Part shown: positions 28,526-36,019 of the stretch, piece after piece
Numbering within the stretch: the stretch's first letter is position 1
How the letters are laid out: each line of letters starts with the position of its first letter
NCBI RefSeq assembly: GCF_019795295.1
Contig: NZ_JAIMCG010000026.1
Coordinates: 1 to 42,951, forward strand
Origin: Cupriavidus sp. AU9028
Lineage (GTDB): Bacteria; Pseudomonadota; Gammaproteobacteria; Burkholderiales; Burkholderiaceae
DNA: 42,951 nucleotides
Direction: 5' to 3'
Notes under the pieces: generated by a model
Told to the model about the DNA's origin: nothing
Database searches by the model: none
What the model saw: only the letters and a program-made list of their open reading frames with translations
Made by a program: the position numbers and the translations under genes

Positions 28526-29212
28526 ATGGCACGAATGAAATTTATCTGTGACGCGGAGCGCTGCATCGAGTGCAACAGCTGCGTCACGGCTTGCAAGAAC
28601 GAACATGAGGTACCGTGGGGCGTCAACCGCCGCCGCGTGGTGACCGTCAATGACGGCGTGCAGGGCGCGGAGAAGTCGATCTCCGTGGCGTGCATGCACT
28701 GCTCGGATGCGCCCTGCATGGCGGTCTGCCCGGTGGACTGCTTCTACCGGACCGACGACGGCGTGGTGCTGCACGACAAGGACGTCTGCATCGGCTGCGG
28801 CTACTGCTCCTATGCGTGCCCGTTTGGCGCGCCGCAGTTCCCGGCCAGCGGCACCTTCGGCGTGCGCGGCAAGATGGACAAGTGCACCTTCTGCGCCGGC
28901 GGCCCGGAAGCCAACGGCACCGAAGCCGAGTTCGAAAAGTATGGCCGCAACCGCCTGGCGGAAGGCAAGCTGCCGCTGTGCGCGGAGATGTGCTCGACCA
29001 AGGCGCTGCTGGGCGGTGACGGCGACGTGATCGCCGACATCCTGCGCAACCGCGTGATCAAGCGCGGCACCGGCGGCGACGTGTTCGGCTGGGGCACCGC
29101 CTACGGCAGCAAGGGCCAGCAGCAGGCCGGCCAGAACGCGCCGGCGGGCACGCCCGCTCCGGCACAGCAGCCCAACGGCGGCCCCGCGGCCGCGGCAGGG
29201 CAGCCGTCATGA
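28526..29212 (+). CDS. fdhB: Formate dehydrogenase iron-sulfur subunit (beta)
   Basis: A 228-residue electron-transfer subunit carrying four 4Fe-4S clusters, passing electrons from FdhA to the cytochrome. Four cysteine groups are present: CIECNSCVTAC (13, 16, 19, 23), CMHCSDAPCMAVC, CIGCGYCSYAC, and CTFC with the late CAEMC. The E. coli FdnH protein is about 294 residues and ends in a membrane helix. This one has no hydrophobic C-terminal segment and instead ends in a Gly/Ala/Pro/Gln-rich tail of about 40 residues. It has no signal peptide and is presumably exported with FdhA by the Tat system. AGGGGA precedes the ATG, and the stop overlaps the lipoprotein start (ATGA). Confidence 0.94.
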   Translation: MARMKFICDAERCIECNSCVTACKNEHEVPWGVNRRRVVTVNDGVQGAEKSISVACMHCSDAPCMAVCPVDCFYRTDDGVVLHDKDVCIGCGYCSYACPFGAPQFPASGTFGVRGKMDKCTFCAGGPEANGTEAEFEKYGRNRLAEGKLPLCAEMCSTKALLGGDGDVIADILRNRVIKRGTGGDVFGWGTAYGSKGQQQAGQNAPAGTPAPAQQPNGGPAAAAGQPS

Positions 29213-29445
29213 AGCGCCTCGTTCTGATTCCTCTGGCCGTGGCCGCCGCGCTGGTGCTCGGCGCCTGCTCGGAAAAGCCGCAGACCACCAGCGCGTCGCA
29301 CCGCAAGGCGGACGCGCAGGCGTGGAAGGGCGCTGCCGACGATCCCTTCGTCGCCACGGGCTGGACCCAGGGCGACCAGGAAAGCTGGCGCAAGCAGATC
29401 CGCCAGCGCAACCAGTACCAGAACGAGTACACGCGTGTTCAATGA
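29209..29445 (+). CDS. Small lipoprotein encoded between fdhB and fdhC
   Basis: A 78-residue protein with a type II signal peptide and lipobox (LVLGAC, Cys at 20). The mature part is hydrophilic and aromatic-rich (AWKGAADDPFVATGWTQGDQESWRKQIRQRNQYQNEY). It begins by ATGA overlap with fdhB, so translation is coupled, and it precedes fdhC. I do not recognise a named family beyond 'formate dehydrogenase-associated lipoprotein'. Because FdhB lacks its usual membrane helix, a membrane-tethering or assembly role for this lipoprotein is an attractive but untested idea. The residue after Cys is Ser, so transfer to the outer membrane by Lol is also possible. Confidence 0.8.
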   Translation: MKRLVLIPLAVAAALVLGACSEKPQTTSASHRKADAQAWKGAADDPFVATGWTQGDQESWRKQIRQRNQYQNEYTRVQ

Positions 29446-29488
29446 GCCGGTCGCGCAATCGTATGACGCCGACCGAAGGAGAGCGCAC

Positions 29489-30682
29489 ATGACCGCCAAG
29501 CTGTTTTCCACGCTGGCAAGCCGCCTGTCGGCCGCCGCGTGCGTGCTGGCGTTGGCCGCGCCGCTGCTCGTCGCCACCGAGGCGAACGCGCAGGCGCAGG
29601 CCCCGGCTCAGCAGAACCAGGCAGCCGACACCAACAACCCGGCGACGCACCCGCAGCAGCCGCTGCCCGGCATCGTCTCGCAGAACATCTTCGATGTGCC
29701 GCAACGCGATATCGCCGCCGAGGCGCGCGAGCAGCAGAGCCGCACCGTCGAGCAGCCGGGCAACAACGCGCCGGTCTGGCGCGAGATCAACTCGGACCAG
29801 CGCCACTACAGCAGCCTGCCCGACAAGGAAGCCGGCGTGCTGATCCAGCGCACCGGCCAGTCGTGGCGGCTGTTCCGCAATGGCGTGATCACTGTCTGGG
29901 GCGGCTGGCTGTTGCTGGTGGTGCCGGTGGCGATCCTCGCGTTCTTCGTCTGGCGCGGCACCATTCCGATGAAGTCCACCCCGACCGGCCGCATGGTCGA
30001 GCGCTTCACGCCGCTCGAGCGCATCGTGCACTGGACCATGGCGATCGCCTTCCTAGTGCTGGCCGTGTCGGGCATCATCATGCTGTTCGGCAAGCATTTC
30101 CTGCTGCCGATCATGGGGCATACGCTGTTCGGCTGGCTGACCTACATCCTGAAGAACGTCCACAACATCGTCGGACCGGTCTTCACGCTGTCGGTGATCG
30201 TCGGCTTCGTGGTGTTCGTGCGCGACAACCTGCCCGGGCGCGAGGATTTCGCGTGGCTGCGCGGCGCGGGCGGCATCCTGTCCGGCAAGCACATCCCGAG
30301 CGGCCGCTTCAATGCGGGCGAGAAGGGCTGGTTCTGGGTGGGGCTGTTCGTCTTCGGCGTGACCGTGTCGGCGTCCGGCTGGGTACTGGACCGCATCGTG
30401 CCCGGCATCGACTACTACCGCTCGACCATGCAGCTCGCCCATATCGTTCATGCGATCTCGGCGATCCTGATGATGGCGATGTCGCTGGGCCATATCTACA
30501 TGGGCACCATCGGCATGCAGGGCGCCTACCGCGCCATGCGCGACGGCTATGTCGACGAGGCCTGGGCCAAGGAGCACCACGAGCTGTGGTACGACGATAT
30601 CAAGTCGGGCAAGGTGCCGGCGCAGCGTTCGAAGCCGCCCCAGGCGGCGGCGCCAGCGAGGGCGAGCGCGGGCGAAGCCTGA
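29489..30682 (+). CDS. fdhC: Formate dehydrogenase cytochrome b556 subunit (gamma)
   Basis: Di-haem membrane subunit that passes electrons from FdhB to quinone. The 397-residue protein starts with a cleavable signal (end near EANAQAQ, about 35). A periplasmic Gln/Pro-rich segment of about 95 residues follows. Five membrane segments are then seen at about 134-156, 179-200, 216-244, 282-301 and 320-339. Likely haem ligands are the histidines in ERIVHWTM, KNVHNIVG, MQLAHIVHAI and SLGHIYMG. E. coli FdoI/FdnI is shorter, with four helices and no periplasmic N-terminal part. AAGGAGAG lies six bases before the ATG at 29489. A strong hairpin terminator follows, marking the end of the operon. Confidence 0.93.
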   Translation: MTAKLFSTLASRLSAAACVLALAAPLLVATEANAQAQAPAQQNQAADTNNPATHPQQPLPGIVSQNIFDVPQRDIAAEAREQQSRTVEQPGNNAPVWREINSDQRHYSSLPDKEAGVLIQRTGQSWRLFRNGVITVWGGWLLLVVPVAILAFFVWRGTIPMKSTPTGRMVERFTPLERIVHWTMAIAFLVLAVSGIIMLFGKHFLLPIMGHTLFGWLTYILKNVHNIVGPVFTLSVIVGFVVFVRDNLPGREDFAWLRGAGGILSGKHIPSGRFNAGEKGWFWVGLFVFGVTVSASGWVLDRIVPGIDYYRSTMQLAHIVHAISAILMMAMSLGHIYMGTIGMQGAYRAMRDGYVDEAWAKEHHELWYDDIKSGKVPAQRSKPPQAAAPARASAGEA

Positions 30683-30697
30683 CGTTGACGACGGGAG

Positions 30698-30722
30698 GGG
30701 CCGCCGCGGCGGCCCTTTCTTC
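30698..30722 (+). terminator. Terminator after fdhC
   Basis: An 18-base perfect palindrome (GGGCCGCCG/CGGCGGCCC, 30698-30715) followed by TTTCTT, 15 bases after the fdhC stop. The T-tract is short, but the stem is very strong. Confidence 0.75.
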
Positions 30723-30741
30723 GCCCGGCGCGCTGCAAGGC

Positions 30742-30747
30742 TACAAT
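30742..30747 (+). promoter_or_regulatory. TACAAT -10-like element for sodC
   Basis: TACAATG lies 35 bases upstream of the sodC ATG and just after the fdhC terminator, so sodC probably has its own promoter. No recognisable -35 box is found at 16-18 bases. Confidence 0.4.
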
Positions 30748-30781
30748 GCATGCGGAACAACACCGTAAAAGGAGGTTCGGC

Positions 30782-31306
30782 ATGAAGCGAGTTCTGTTGG
30801 GTCTGGCCGCGGCAGCGGCGCTGGCCGGCTGTGCGCAGACGGGTCCGTCCGGTGAGGGCGAGCGCGCCGTGGCGACGTTGCAGCCCAAGAGCGGCACCTC
30901 TACCCAGGGCACCGTGACCTTCACCCAGCATGGCAACCATGTGATGGTGCTGGCCGATGTCACCGGCCTGCCGCCCAATTCGGTCCATGGCTTCCATGTG
31001 CACGAGAAGGGCGACTGCTCGGCACCGGACGCGATGAGCGCCGGCGGGCATTTCAACCCGTCCAACAAGCCGCACGGGTCGATCGCCAATCCGCAGCACC
31101 ATGCCGGCGACATGCCGAACCTCACGTCCGATGCCAGCGGCCGCGCGCGCGCGTCGTTCCATCTGACCGACATCACCGTGACGCCCGGCGCCAATAGCGT
31201 GGTGGACCGCGCCGTCGTGGTCCATACCGGTCCGGACGATTACCAGACCCAGCCGACCGGCAATTCCGGCGGCCGGATCGCCTGCGGGACCGTGATCAAG
31301 TCCTGA
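30782..31306 (+). CDS. sodC: Cu/Zn superoxide dismutase, lipoprotein type
   Basis: Periplasmic enzyme that dismutates superoxide. The 174-residue product has a lipobox (ALAGC, Cys near 17), so it is membrane-tethered, unlike soluble SodC. Metal-site motifs are intact: HGFHVHEKGDC (Cu ligands and first disulfide Cys), GGHFNP, HHAGDMPNL (bridging His and Zn ligands), VVVHTGPDDY and GGRIACG (second disulfide Cys). GGAGG six bases before the ATG is a strong ribosome-binding site. It sits between the fdh structural genes and fdhD, so it may protect the oxygen-sensitive periplasmic dehydrogenase; that link is an inference. Confidence 0.94.
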   Translation: MKRVLLGLAAAAALAGCAQTGPSGEGERAVATLQPKSGTSTQGTVTFTQHGNHVMVLADVTGLPPNSVHGFHVHEKGDCSAPDAMSAGGHFNPSNKPHGSIANPQHHAGDMPNLTSDASGRARASFHLTDITVTPGANSVVDRAVVVHTGPDDYQTQPTGNSGGRIACGTVIKS

Positions 31307-31415
31307 TCCGCCCGCGCCCACGCTGCCCTTGCTGCCTGCGCAGAAGGGCAGTCCAGTTTCCTGCGGAACGGGCAGGCCATGCCGGCCGGTTCCATGTCGT
31401 GATCTTCGTTTCTCC

Positions 31416-32246
31416 ATGTCCCTGCGTCCCGAACTGAGTCAAGCCGCCGTCCCGCTGATCGAGGAGGTGGAAGTCGTCGACGAGCAGGGGCGAGTGCGGC
31501 CGGCCTGGCTGCCCGGCGAACGGCCGCTGACGGTCTATCTGGACAAGCGCGAGCTGGTCACGCTGATGACGCTGGGCGGCGCGCCCGAGGCGCTCGTGCT
31601 CGGCTATCTGCGAAACCAGCGCCTGGTCGAATCGGTGGAGGACATTGCGGCGATCCAGGTCGATTGGGAAACCGAATCGGCGGCGGTCACGACCCGCGCC
31701 GGCATCGATCGCATCGAGGAGCGCACCGCGCGCAAGATCGTCACCACCGGCTGCGGGCAGGGCACCGTGTTCGGCTCGCTGATGGACGAGGTCGATCAGA
31801 TCCGCCTGCCCGACGACGCCGTGCTCGAGCAGGACACCCTCTACAGCATCATCGATACCATCCGGCTGCAGCAGTCGGTCTACAAGCAGGCCGGCTCGGT
31901 GCACGGCTGCGCGCTGTTCCAGGGGCGCGAGCTGCTGATGTTCGTCGAGGACGTGGGCCGGCACAATGCCGTCGATGCCATCGCCGGGCGCATGTGGCTG
32001 GAGGGCATGAGCGGCGCCGACAAGGTGTTCTATACCACCGGCCGCCTGACCAGCGAGATGGTCATCAAGGGCGCGCAGATGGGGATTCCCTTCCTGCTGT
32101 CGCGCTCGGGGGTGACGCAGATGGGCTACCAGATGGCCAAGCGGGTCAACCTGACCCTGTTCGCGCGCTGCACCGGCAAGCATTTCCTGCTTTATACCGG
32201 GCACCAGCGCTTCCGGCATAACGCGCCGCAGGCGGTGGTGGCGTAG
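31416..32246 (+). CDS. fdhD: Formate dehydrogenase accessory sulfurtransferase FdhD
   Basis: FdhD transfers sulfur from the cysteine desulfurase IscS to the molybdenum cofactor of formate dehydrogenase, which activates the enzyme. The 276-residue product shows family blocks [74 protein letters not shown] and [11 protein letters not shown]. In E. coli the sulfur-carrying loop has two cysteines (CGVC, 121 and 124). Here it reads C113-G-Q-G116, so only the first is kept, while another Cys occurs in VHGCALF. The ATG at 31416 begins MSLRPELS, with a weak ribosome-binding site. Followed by a paired palindrome. Confidence 0.92.
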   Translation: MSLRPELSQAAVPLIEEVEVVDEQGRVRPAWLPGERPLTVYLDKRELVTLMTLGGAPEALVLGYLRNQRLVESVEDIAAIQVDWETESAAVTTRAGIDRIEERTARKIVTTGCGQGTVFGSLMDEVDQIRLPDDAVLEQDTLYSIIDTIRLQQSVYKQAGSVHGCALFQGRELLMFVEDVGRHNAVDAIAGRMWLEGMSGADKVFYTTGRLTSEMVIKGAQMGIPFLLSRSGVTQMGYQMAKRVNLTLFARCTGKHFLLYTGHQRFRHNAPQAVVA

Positions 32247-32260
32247 GCGGGATTGCGTCT

Positions 32261-32417
32261 CCTGCCGGTGTACTCCCCTCTCCCACTTGTGGGAGAGGGG
32301 CGGGGGAGAGGGCATCGGGCGCATGGTCGGGCGATAGCGGTCGATCCGGCGCCGTTACCCTCTCCCCCGGCCCCTCTCCCGCAGGGGCGGGAGAGGGGAG
32401 CACACCGCCAGCCTGCC
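32261..32417. repeat. Paired GC-rich palindromes, copy 2
   Basis: Two hairpins of the same family as at 24023, in the other relative order. The first stem is at 32275-32285/32290-32300 with loop CTTG, followed by CGGGGGAGAGGG. The second is CCCTCTCCCCCGG then stem 32371-32382/32387-32398 with loop AGGG. The outer flanks (CTGCCGGTGTACTCCCC and its complement near 32396-32417) are also roughly inverted, giving one long imperfect palindrome between fdhD and dcd. Confidence 0.88.
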
Positions 32418-32440
32418 GAGGGCCTCGCAACGATTGGTTG

Positions 32441-32446
32441 TACAAT
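32441..32446 (+). promoter_or_regulatory. TACAAT -10-like element for dcd
   Basis: TTGTACAATGCGG lies 64 bases upstream of the dcd start and just beyond the palindromic repeat. The -35 region is not recognisable. Confidence 0.35.
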
Positions 32447-32509
32447 GCGGCCCACCATTTTTATGCCTGCGCAGCTCTGCCGCGCGGGCCATCGTCCAGC
32501 CGCTACCCT

Positions 32510-33076
<567 letters not shown>

Positions 33077-33092
33077 TCCGCCAGCATTGCCC

Positions 33093-33098
33093 TACAAT
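33093..33098 (+). promoter_or_regulatory. TACAAT -10-like element for the decarboxylase
   Basis: CCTACAATGCCG lies 17 bases after the dcd stop codon and about 197 bases upstream of the decarboxylase. It would give a long leader, in which no open reading frame or clear riboswitch fold was recognised. Confidence 0.3.
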
Positions 33099-33294
33099 GC
33101 CGCCGGTTGAGTTCGGACCGCCGGCCGCGCCTTCTGCCATGCCGCCCGGGTGCGCAATTCTGCGCGCGGGTATCGCGCTTGCCGCACCCCGATGCGCGGC
33201 AGGCCACCACTGGTCCAGCCATGCCCGGCTGGCCCCGATTTTGCCTTCCTTTTCCTCTATTTCCCGTGGCCCCGGCCATTAGCGAGGACGCCCG

Positions 33295-35556
33295 ATGAAA
33301 TTCCGCTTCCCCGTCATCATCATCGATGAGGACTTCCGCTCCGAGAACATCTCCGGCTCTGGCATCCGTGCGCTTGCACAGGCCATCGAGGCCGAGGGCA
33401 TGGAGGTCATGGGCCTGACCAGCTACGGCGACCTGACGTCGTTTGCGCAGCAGTCCAGCCGCGCCTCGACCTTCATCGTGTCGATCGACGACGACGAATT
33501 CGCCAGCGGCGCGGACGAGCCCGAGGCGGCCGCGATCGAGAAGCTGCGCGCCTTCGTCACCGAAGTGCGGCGCCGCAACTCGAACCTGCCGATCTTCCTG
33601 TACGGCGAGACGCGGACCTCGCGGCATATCCCCAACGATATCCTGCGCGAGCTGCACGGCTTCATCCACATGTTCGAGGACACGCCCGAGTTCGTGGCCC
33701 GGCATATCATCCGTGAAGCCAAGGTCTATCTCGATTCGCTGGCGCCGCCGTTCTTCAAGGCGCTGATCGACTATGCACAGGACAGCTCGTACTCGTGGCA
33801 CTGCCCGGGCCATTCGGGCGGCGTGGCGTTCCTGAAGAGCCCGGTGGGCCAGGTGTTCCACCAGTTCTTCGGCGAGAACATGCTGCGCGCGGACGTGTGC
33901 AACGCGGTGGACGAGCTGGGCCAGCTGCTGGACCACACCGGACCGGTGGCGGCGTCCGAGCGCAATGCCGCGCGCATCTTCAATTCGGACCACATGTTCT
34001 TCGTCACCAACGGCACGTCGACGTCGAACAAGATGGTGTGGCACGCGAACGTCGCGCCGGGCGACATCGTGGTGGTGGACCGCAACTGCCACAAGTCGAT
34101 CCTGCACGCGATCATGATGACCGGCGCGATCCCGGTCTTCCTGATGCCCACGCGCAACCACTACGGCATCATCGGCCCGATCCCCAAGAGCGAATTCGAC
34201 CCGGAGACCATCCGCCGCAAGATCGCCGCGCATCCCTTTGCCAGCCAGGCGAGGAACCAGAAGCCGCGCATCCTGACGATCACGCAGGGCACCTACGACG
34301 GCGTGCTGTACAACGCCGAGCAGATCAAGGAAATGCTGGCGACCGAGATCGACACGCTGCATTTCGACGAGGCGTGGCTGCCCCACGCGGCCTTCCACGA
34401 CTTCTATCGCAACATGCATGCGATCGGCCATGACCGGCCGCGCAGCAAGGATGCGCTGGTGTTCGCCACGCAATCCACGCACAAGCTGCTGGCGGGGCTG
34501 TCGCAGGCCTCGCAGATCCTCGTGCAGGACTCGGAGACGCGCAAGCTGGACCGCTACCGCTTCAATGAAGCGTACCTGATGCATACGTCGACCAGCCCGC
34601 AGTACTCGATCATCGCGTCGTGCGATGTCGCGGCGGCGATGATGGAAGCGCCGGGCGGCACCGCGCTGGTGGAAGAGAGCATCCAGGAAGCGATGGACTT
34701 CCGCCGCGCCATGCGCAAGGTCGAGGGCGACTATGACGCCGGCCAGAACGGCGACTGGTGGTTCAAGGTCTGGGGTCCGGAAGAGCTGGTCGAAGATGGC
34801 ATCGGCGACCGCGAGTCGTGGATCCTGCGGGCAAACGACCGCTGGCACGGCTTTGGCGACCTGGCCGATGGCTTCAACCTGCTCGATCCGATCAAGGCGA
34901 CCATCATCACGCCGGGGCTGGACGTGGACGGCGAGTTCAGCGATCGCGGCATTCCGGCGGCGATCGTCACGCGCTATCTGGCCGAGCACGGCATCATCAT
35001 CGAGAAGACCGGGCTGTACTCGTTCTTCATCATGTTCACCATCGGCATTACCAAGGGCCGCTGGAACTCGCTGGTGACCGAGCTGCAGCAGTTCAAGGAC
35101 GACTACGACCAGAACCAGCCGCTGTGGCGCGTGCTGCCGGAATTCGTCGGCAGGTTCCCGCAGTACGAGCGGATGGGCCTGCGCGACCTGTGCGATGCGA
35201 TCCACAGCGTCTACAAGGCCAACGACGTCGCGCGCGTGACCACCGAGATGTATCTGTCGGACATGGAACCGGCGATGAAGCCGTCGGACGCGTGGGCCAT
35301 GATGGCGCACCGCGAGATCGAGCGCGTGCCGGTCGACGAGCTGGAAGGGCGTGTTACCGCGATCCTGCTGACGCCGTATCCGCCGGGCATTCCGCTGCTG
35401 ATTCCGGGCGAACGCTTCAATCGCACCATCGTGCAGTACCTGAAGTTCGCACGCGAGTTCAACCAGCTGTTCCCGGGCTTCGAAACGGACATCCACGGGC
35501 TGGTTGCCGAGGAAGTCGATGGCAAGCGGGTGTATTACGTGGATTGCGTGAAGTAG
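33295..35556 (+). CDS. Orn/Lys/Arg decarboxylase (PLP-dependent)
   Basis: A 753-residue decarboxylase of the acid-stress/polyamine family (CadA, LdcC, AdiA, SpeF), making cadaverine, agmatine or putrescine plus CO2. The N-terminal wing domain (1-125, VIIIDEDFRSENISGSGI) has a response-regulator-like fold. The PLP domain contains SWHCPGHSGG, FVTNGTSTSNK and the Schiff-base lysine K397 in QSTHKLLAGL, with FDEAWLPHA before it. The C-terminal domain ends with LLTPYPPGIPLLIPGERF. GAGGA lies seven bases before the ATG. Substrate cannot be fixed from sequence by eye; related genomes annotate it as lysine or arginine decarboxylase. No antiporter (CadB/AdiC) gene is adjacent. Confidence 0.92.
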   Translation: MKFRFPVIIIDEDFRSENISGSGIRALAQAIEAEGMEVMGLTSYGDLTSFAQQSSRASTFIVSIDDDEFASGADEPEAAAIEKLRAFVTEVRRRNSNLPIFLYGETRTSRHIPNDILRELHGFIHMFEDTPEFVARHIIREAKVYLDSLAPPFFKALIDYAQDSSYSWHCPGHSGGVAFLKSPVGQVFHQFFGENMLRADVCNAVDELGQLLDHTGPVAASERNAARIFNSDHMFFVTNGTSTSNKMVWHANVAPGDIVVVDRNCHKSILHAIMMTGAIPVFLMPTRNHYGIIGPIPKSEFDPETIRRKIAAHPFASQARNQKPRILTITQGTYDGVLYNAEQIKEMLATEIDTLHFDEAWLPHAAFHDFYRNMHAIGHDRPRSKDALVFATQSTHKLLAGLSQASQILVQDSETRKLDRYRFNEAYLMHTSTSPQYSIIASCDVAAAMMEAPGGTALVEESIQEAMDFRRAMRKVEGDYDAGQNGDWWFKVWGPEELVEDGIGDRESWILRANDRWHGFGDLADGFNLLDPIKATIITPGLDVDGEFSDRGIPAAIVTRYLAEHGIIIEKTGLYSFFIMFTIGITKGRWNSLVTELQQFKDDYDQNQPLWRVLPEFVGRFPQYERMGLRDLCDAIHSVYKANDVARVTTEMYLSDMEPAMKPSDAWAMMAHREIERVPVDELEGRVTAILLTPYPPGIPLLIPGERFNRTIVQYLKFAREFNQLFPGFETDIHGLVAEEVDGKRVYYVDCVK

Positions 35557-35573
35557 GCACGCTGCCCTCTCCC

Positions 35574-35677
35574 CCGGCCCCTCTCCCGCAAGCGGGCGAG
35601 GGGAGCAAATCGGCGGCGTTTCTGTTGCTGTCGGTGTTCCCCCTCGCCCCTTCAAGGGGAGAGGGCCGGGGAGAGGG
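35574..35677. repeat. Paired GC-rich palindromes, copy 3
   Basis: A first arm (CCCTCTCCCCCGG then CCCCTCTCCCGC-AA-GCGGGCGAGGGGAGC, 35574-35606) and a diverged second arm (about 35637-35677, CCCCCTCGCCCCTTCAAGGGGAGAGGG then CCGGGGAGAGGGG) lie 18 bases beyond the decarboxylase stop. The remaining bases up to the tRNA gene hold an AT-rich patch (35738-35756) and a 6-bp hairpin at 35784-35800; neither is a classic terminator. Confidence 0.85.
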
Positions 35678-35818
35678 GTTGGTCTTGCCGCGCGCGCAAC
35701 AAGCACGCACGGAAGCCCGCCTGCATTGACGCAGCGATAAAAAACCAGGGAAAAAACACGCGATGTTCCGGAGCGGCACACCCCGGCGCGACAAGCGCCG
35801 AGGTGGTCCGGAATGCGT

Positions 35819-35895
35819 TGGTAGGCTCGATTGGACTCGAACCAACGACCCCCACCATGTCAAGGTGGTGCTCTAACCAGCTGAGCTACGAGCCT
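35819..35895 (-). tRNA. tRNA-Val(GAC)
   Basis: The minus strand gives a complete 77-base cloverleaf. The 7-bp acceptor stem is AGGCTCG/CGAGCCT with discriminator A and encoded CCA. The D arm is GCTC/GAGC, and the anticodon stem CCACC/GGTGG has loop TTGACAT, giving anticodon GAC (valine codons GUC/GUU). The T arm is GTTGG-TTCGAGT-CCAAT. All stems pair with at most one G-U pair. Confidence 0.98.
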
Positions 35896-35955
35896 GTGGA
35901 AGGCGCGAATTATACAGGCATTCGCGCGAAGCACAAGAGGTTGTCGGGAATCGGT

Positions 35956-35992
35956 AAAAAAAGAACGGCGCGTGGGTTTCACGCGCCGTTCT
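35956..35992 (-). terminator. Rho-independent terminator of the TRAP operon
   Basis: On the minus strand a perfect 12-bp stem (35963-35974 with 35980-35991) and 5-base loop are followed by seven T. It sits about 28 bases beyond the dctM stop codon and upstream of the tRNA gene. Confidence 0.93.
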
Positions 35993-36019
35993 GCTTTGGT
36001 TTCGGGAAACCCGTCCGCG

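Noticed and set aside
25421-28774. A 1117-codon open frame antisense to fdhA
   Set aside because: Shadow of the very GC-rich fdhA gene; composition is typical of antisense frames (His/Arg/Val-rich) and no motif is present.
33077-33294. Possible riboswitch in the leader of the decarboxylase gene
   Set aside because: Searched by eye for lysine-riboswitch-like or other conserved elements and found none; only a TACAAT hexamer is distinctive.
35738-35800. AT-rich patch and 6-bp hairpin downstream of tRNA-Val as an intrinsic terminator
   Set aside because: The T-run on the minus strand is about 25 bases from the hairpin, so the two do not form a classic terminator.
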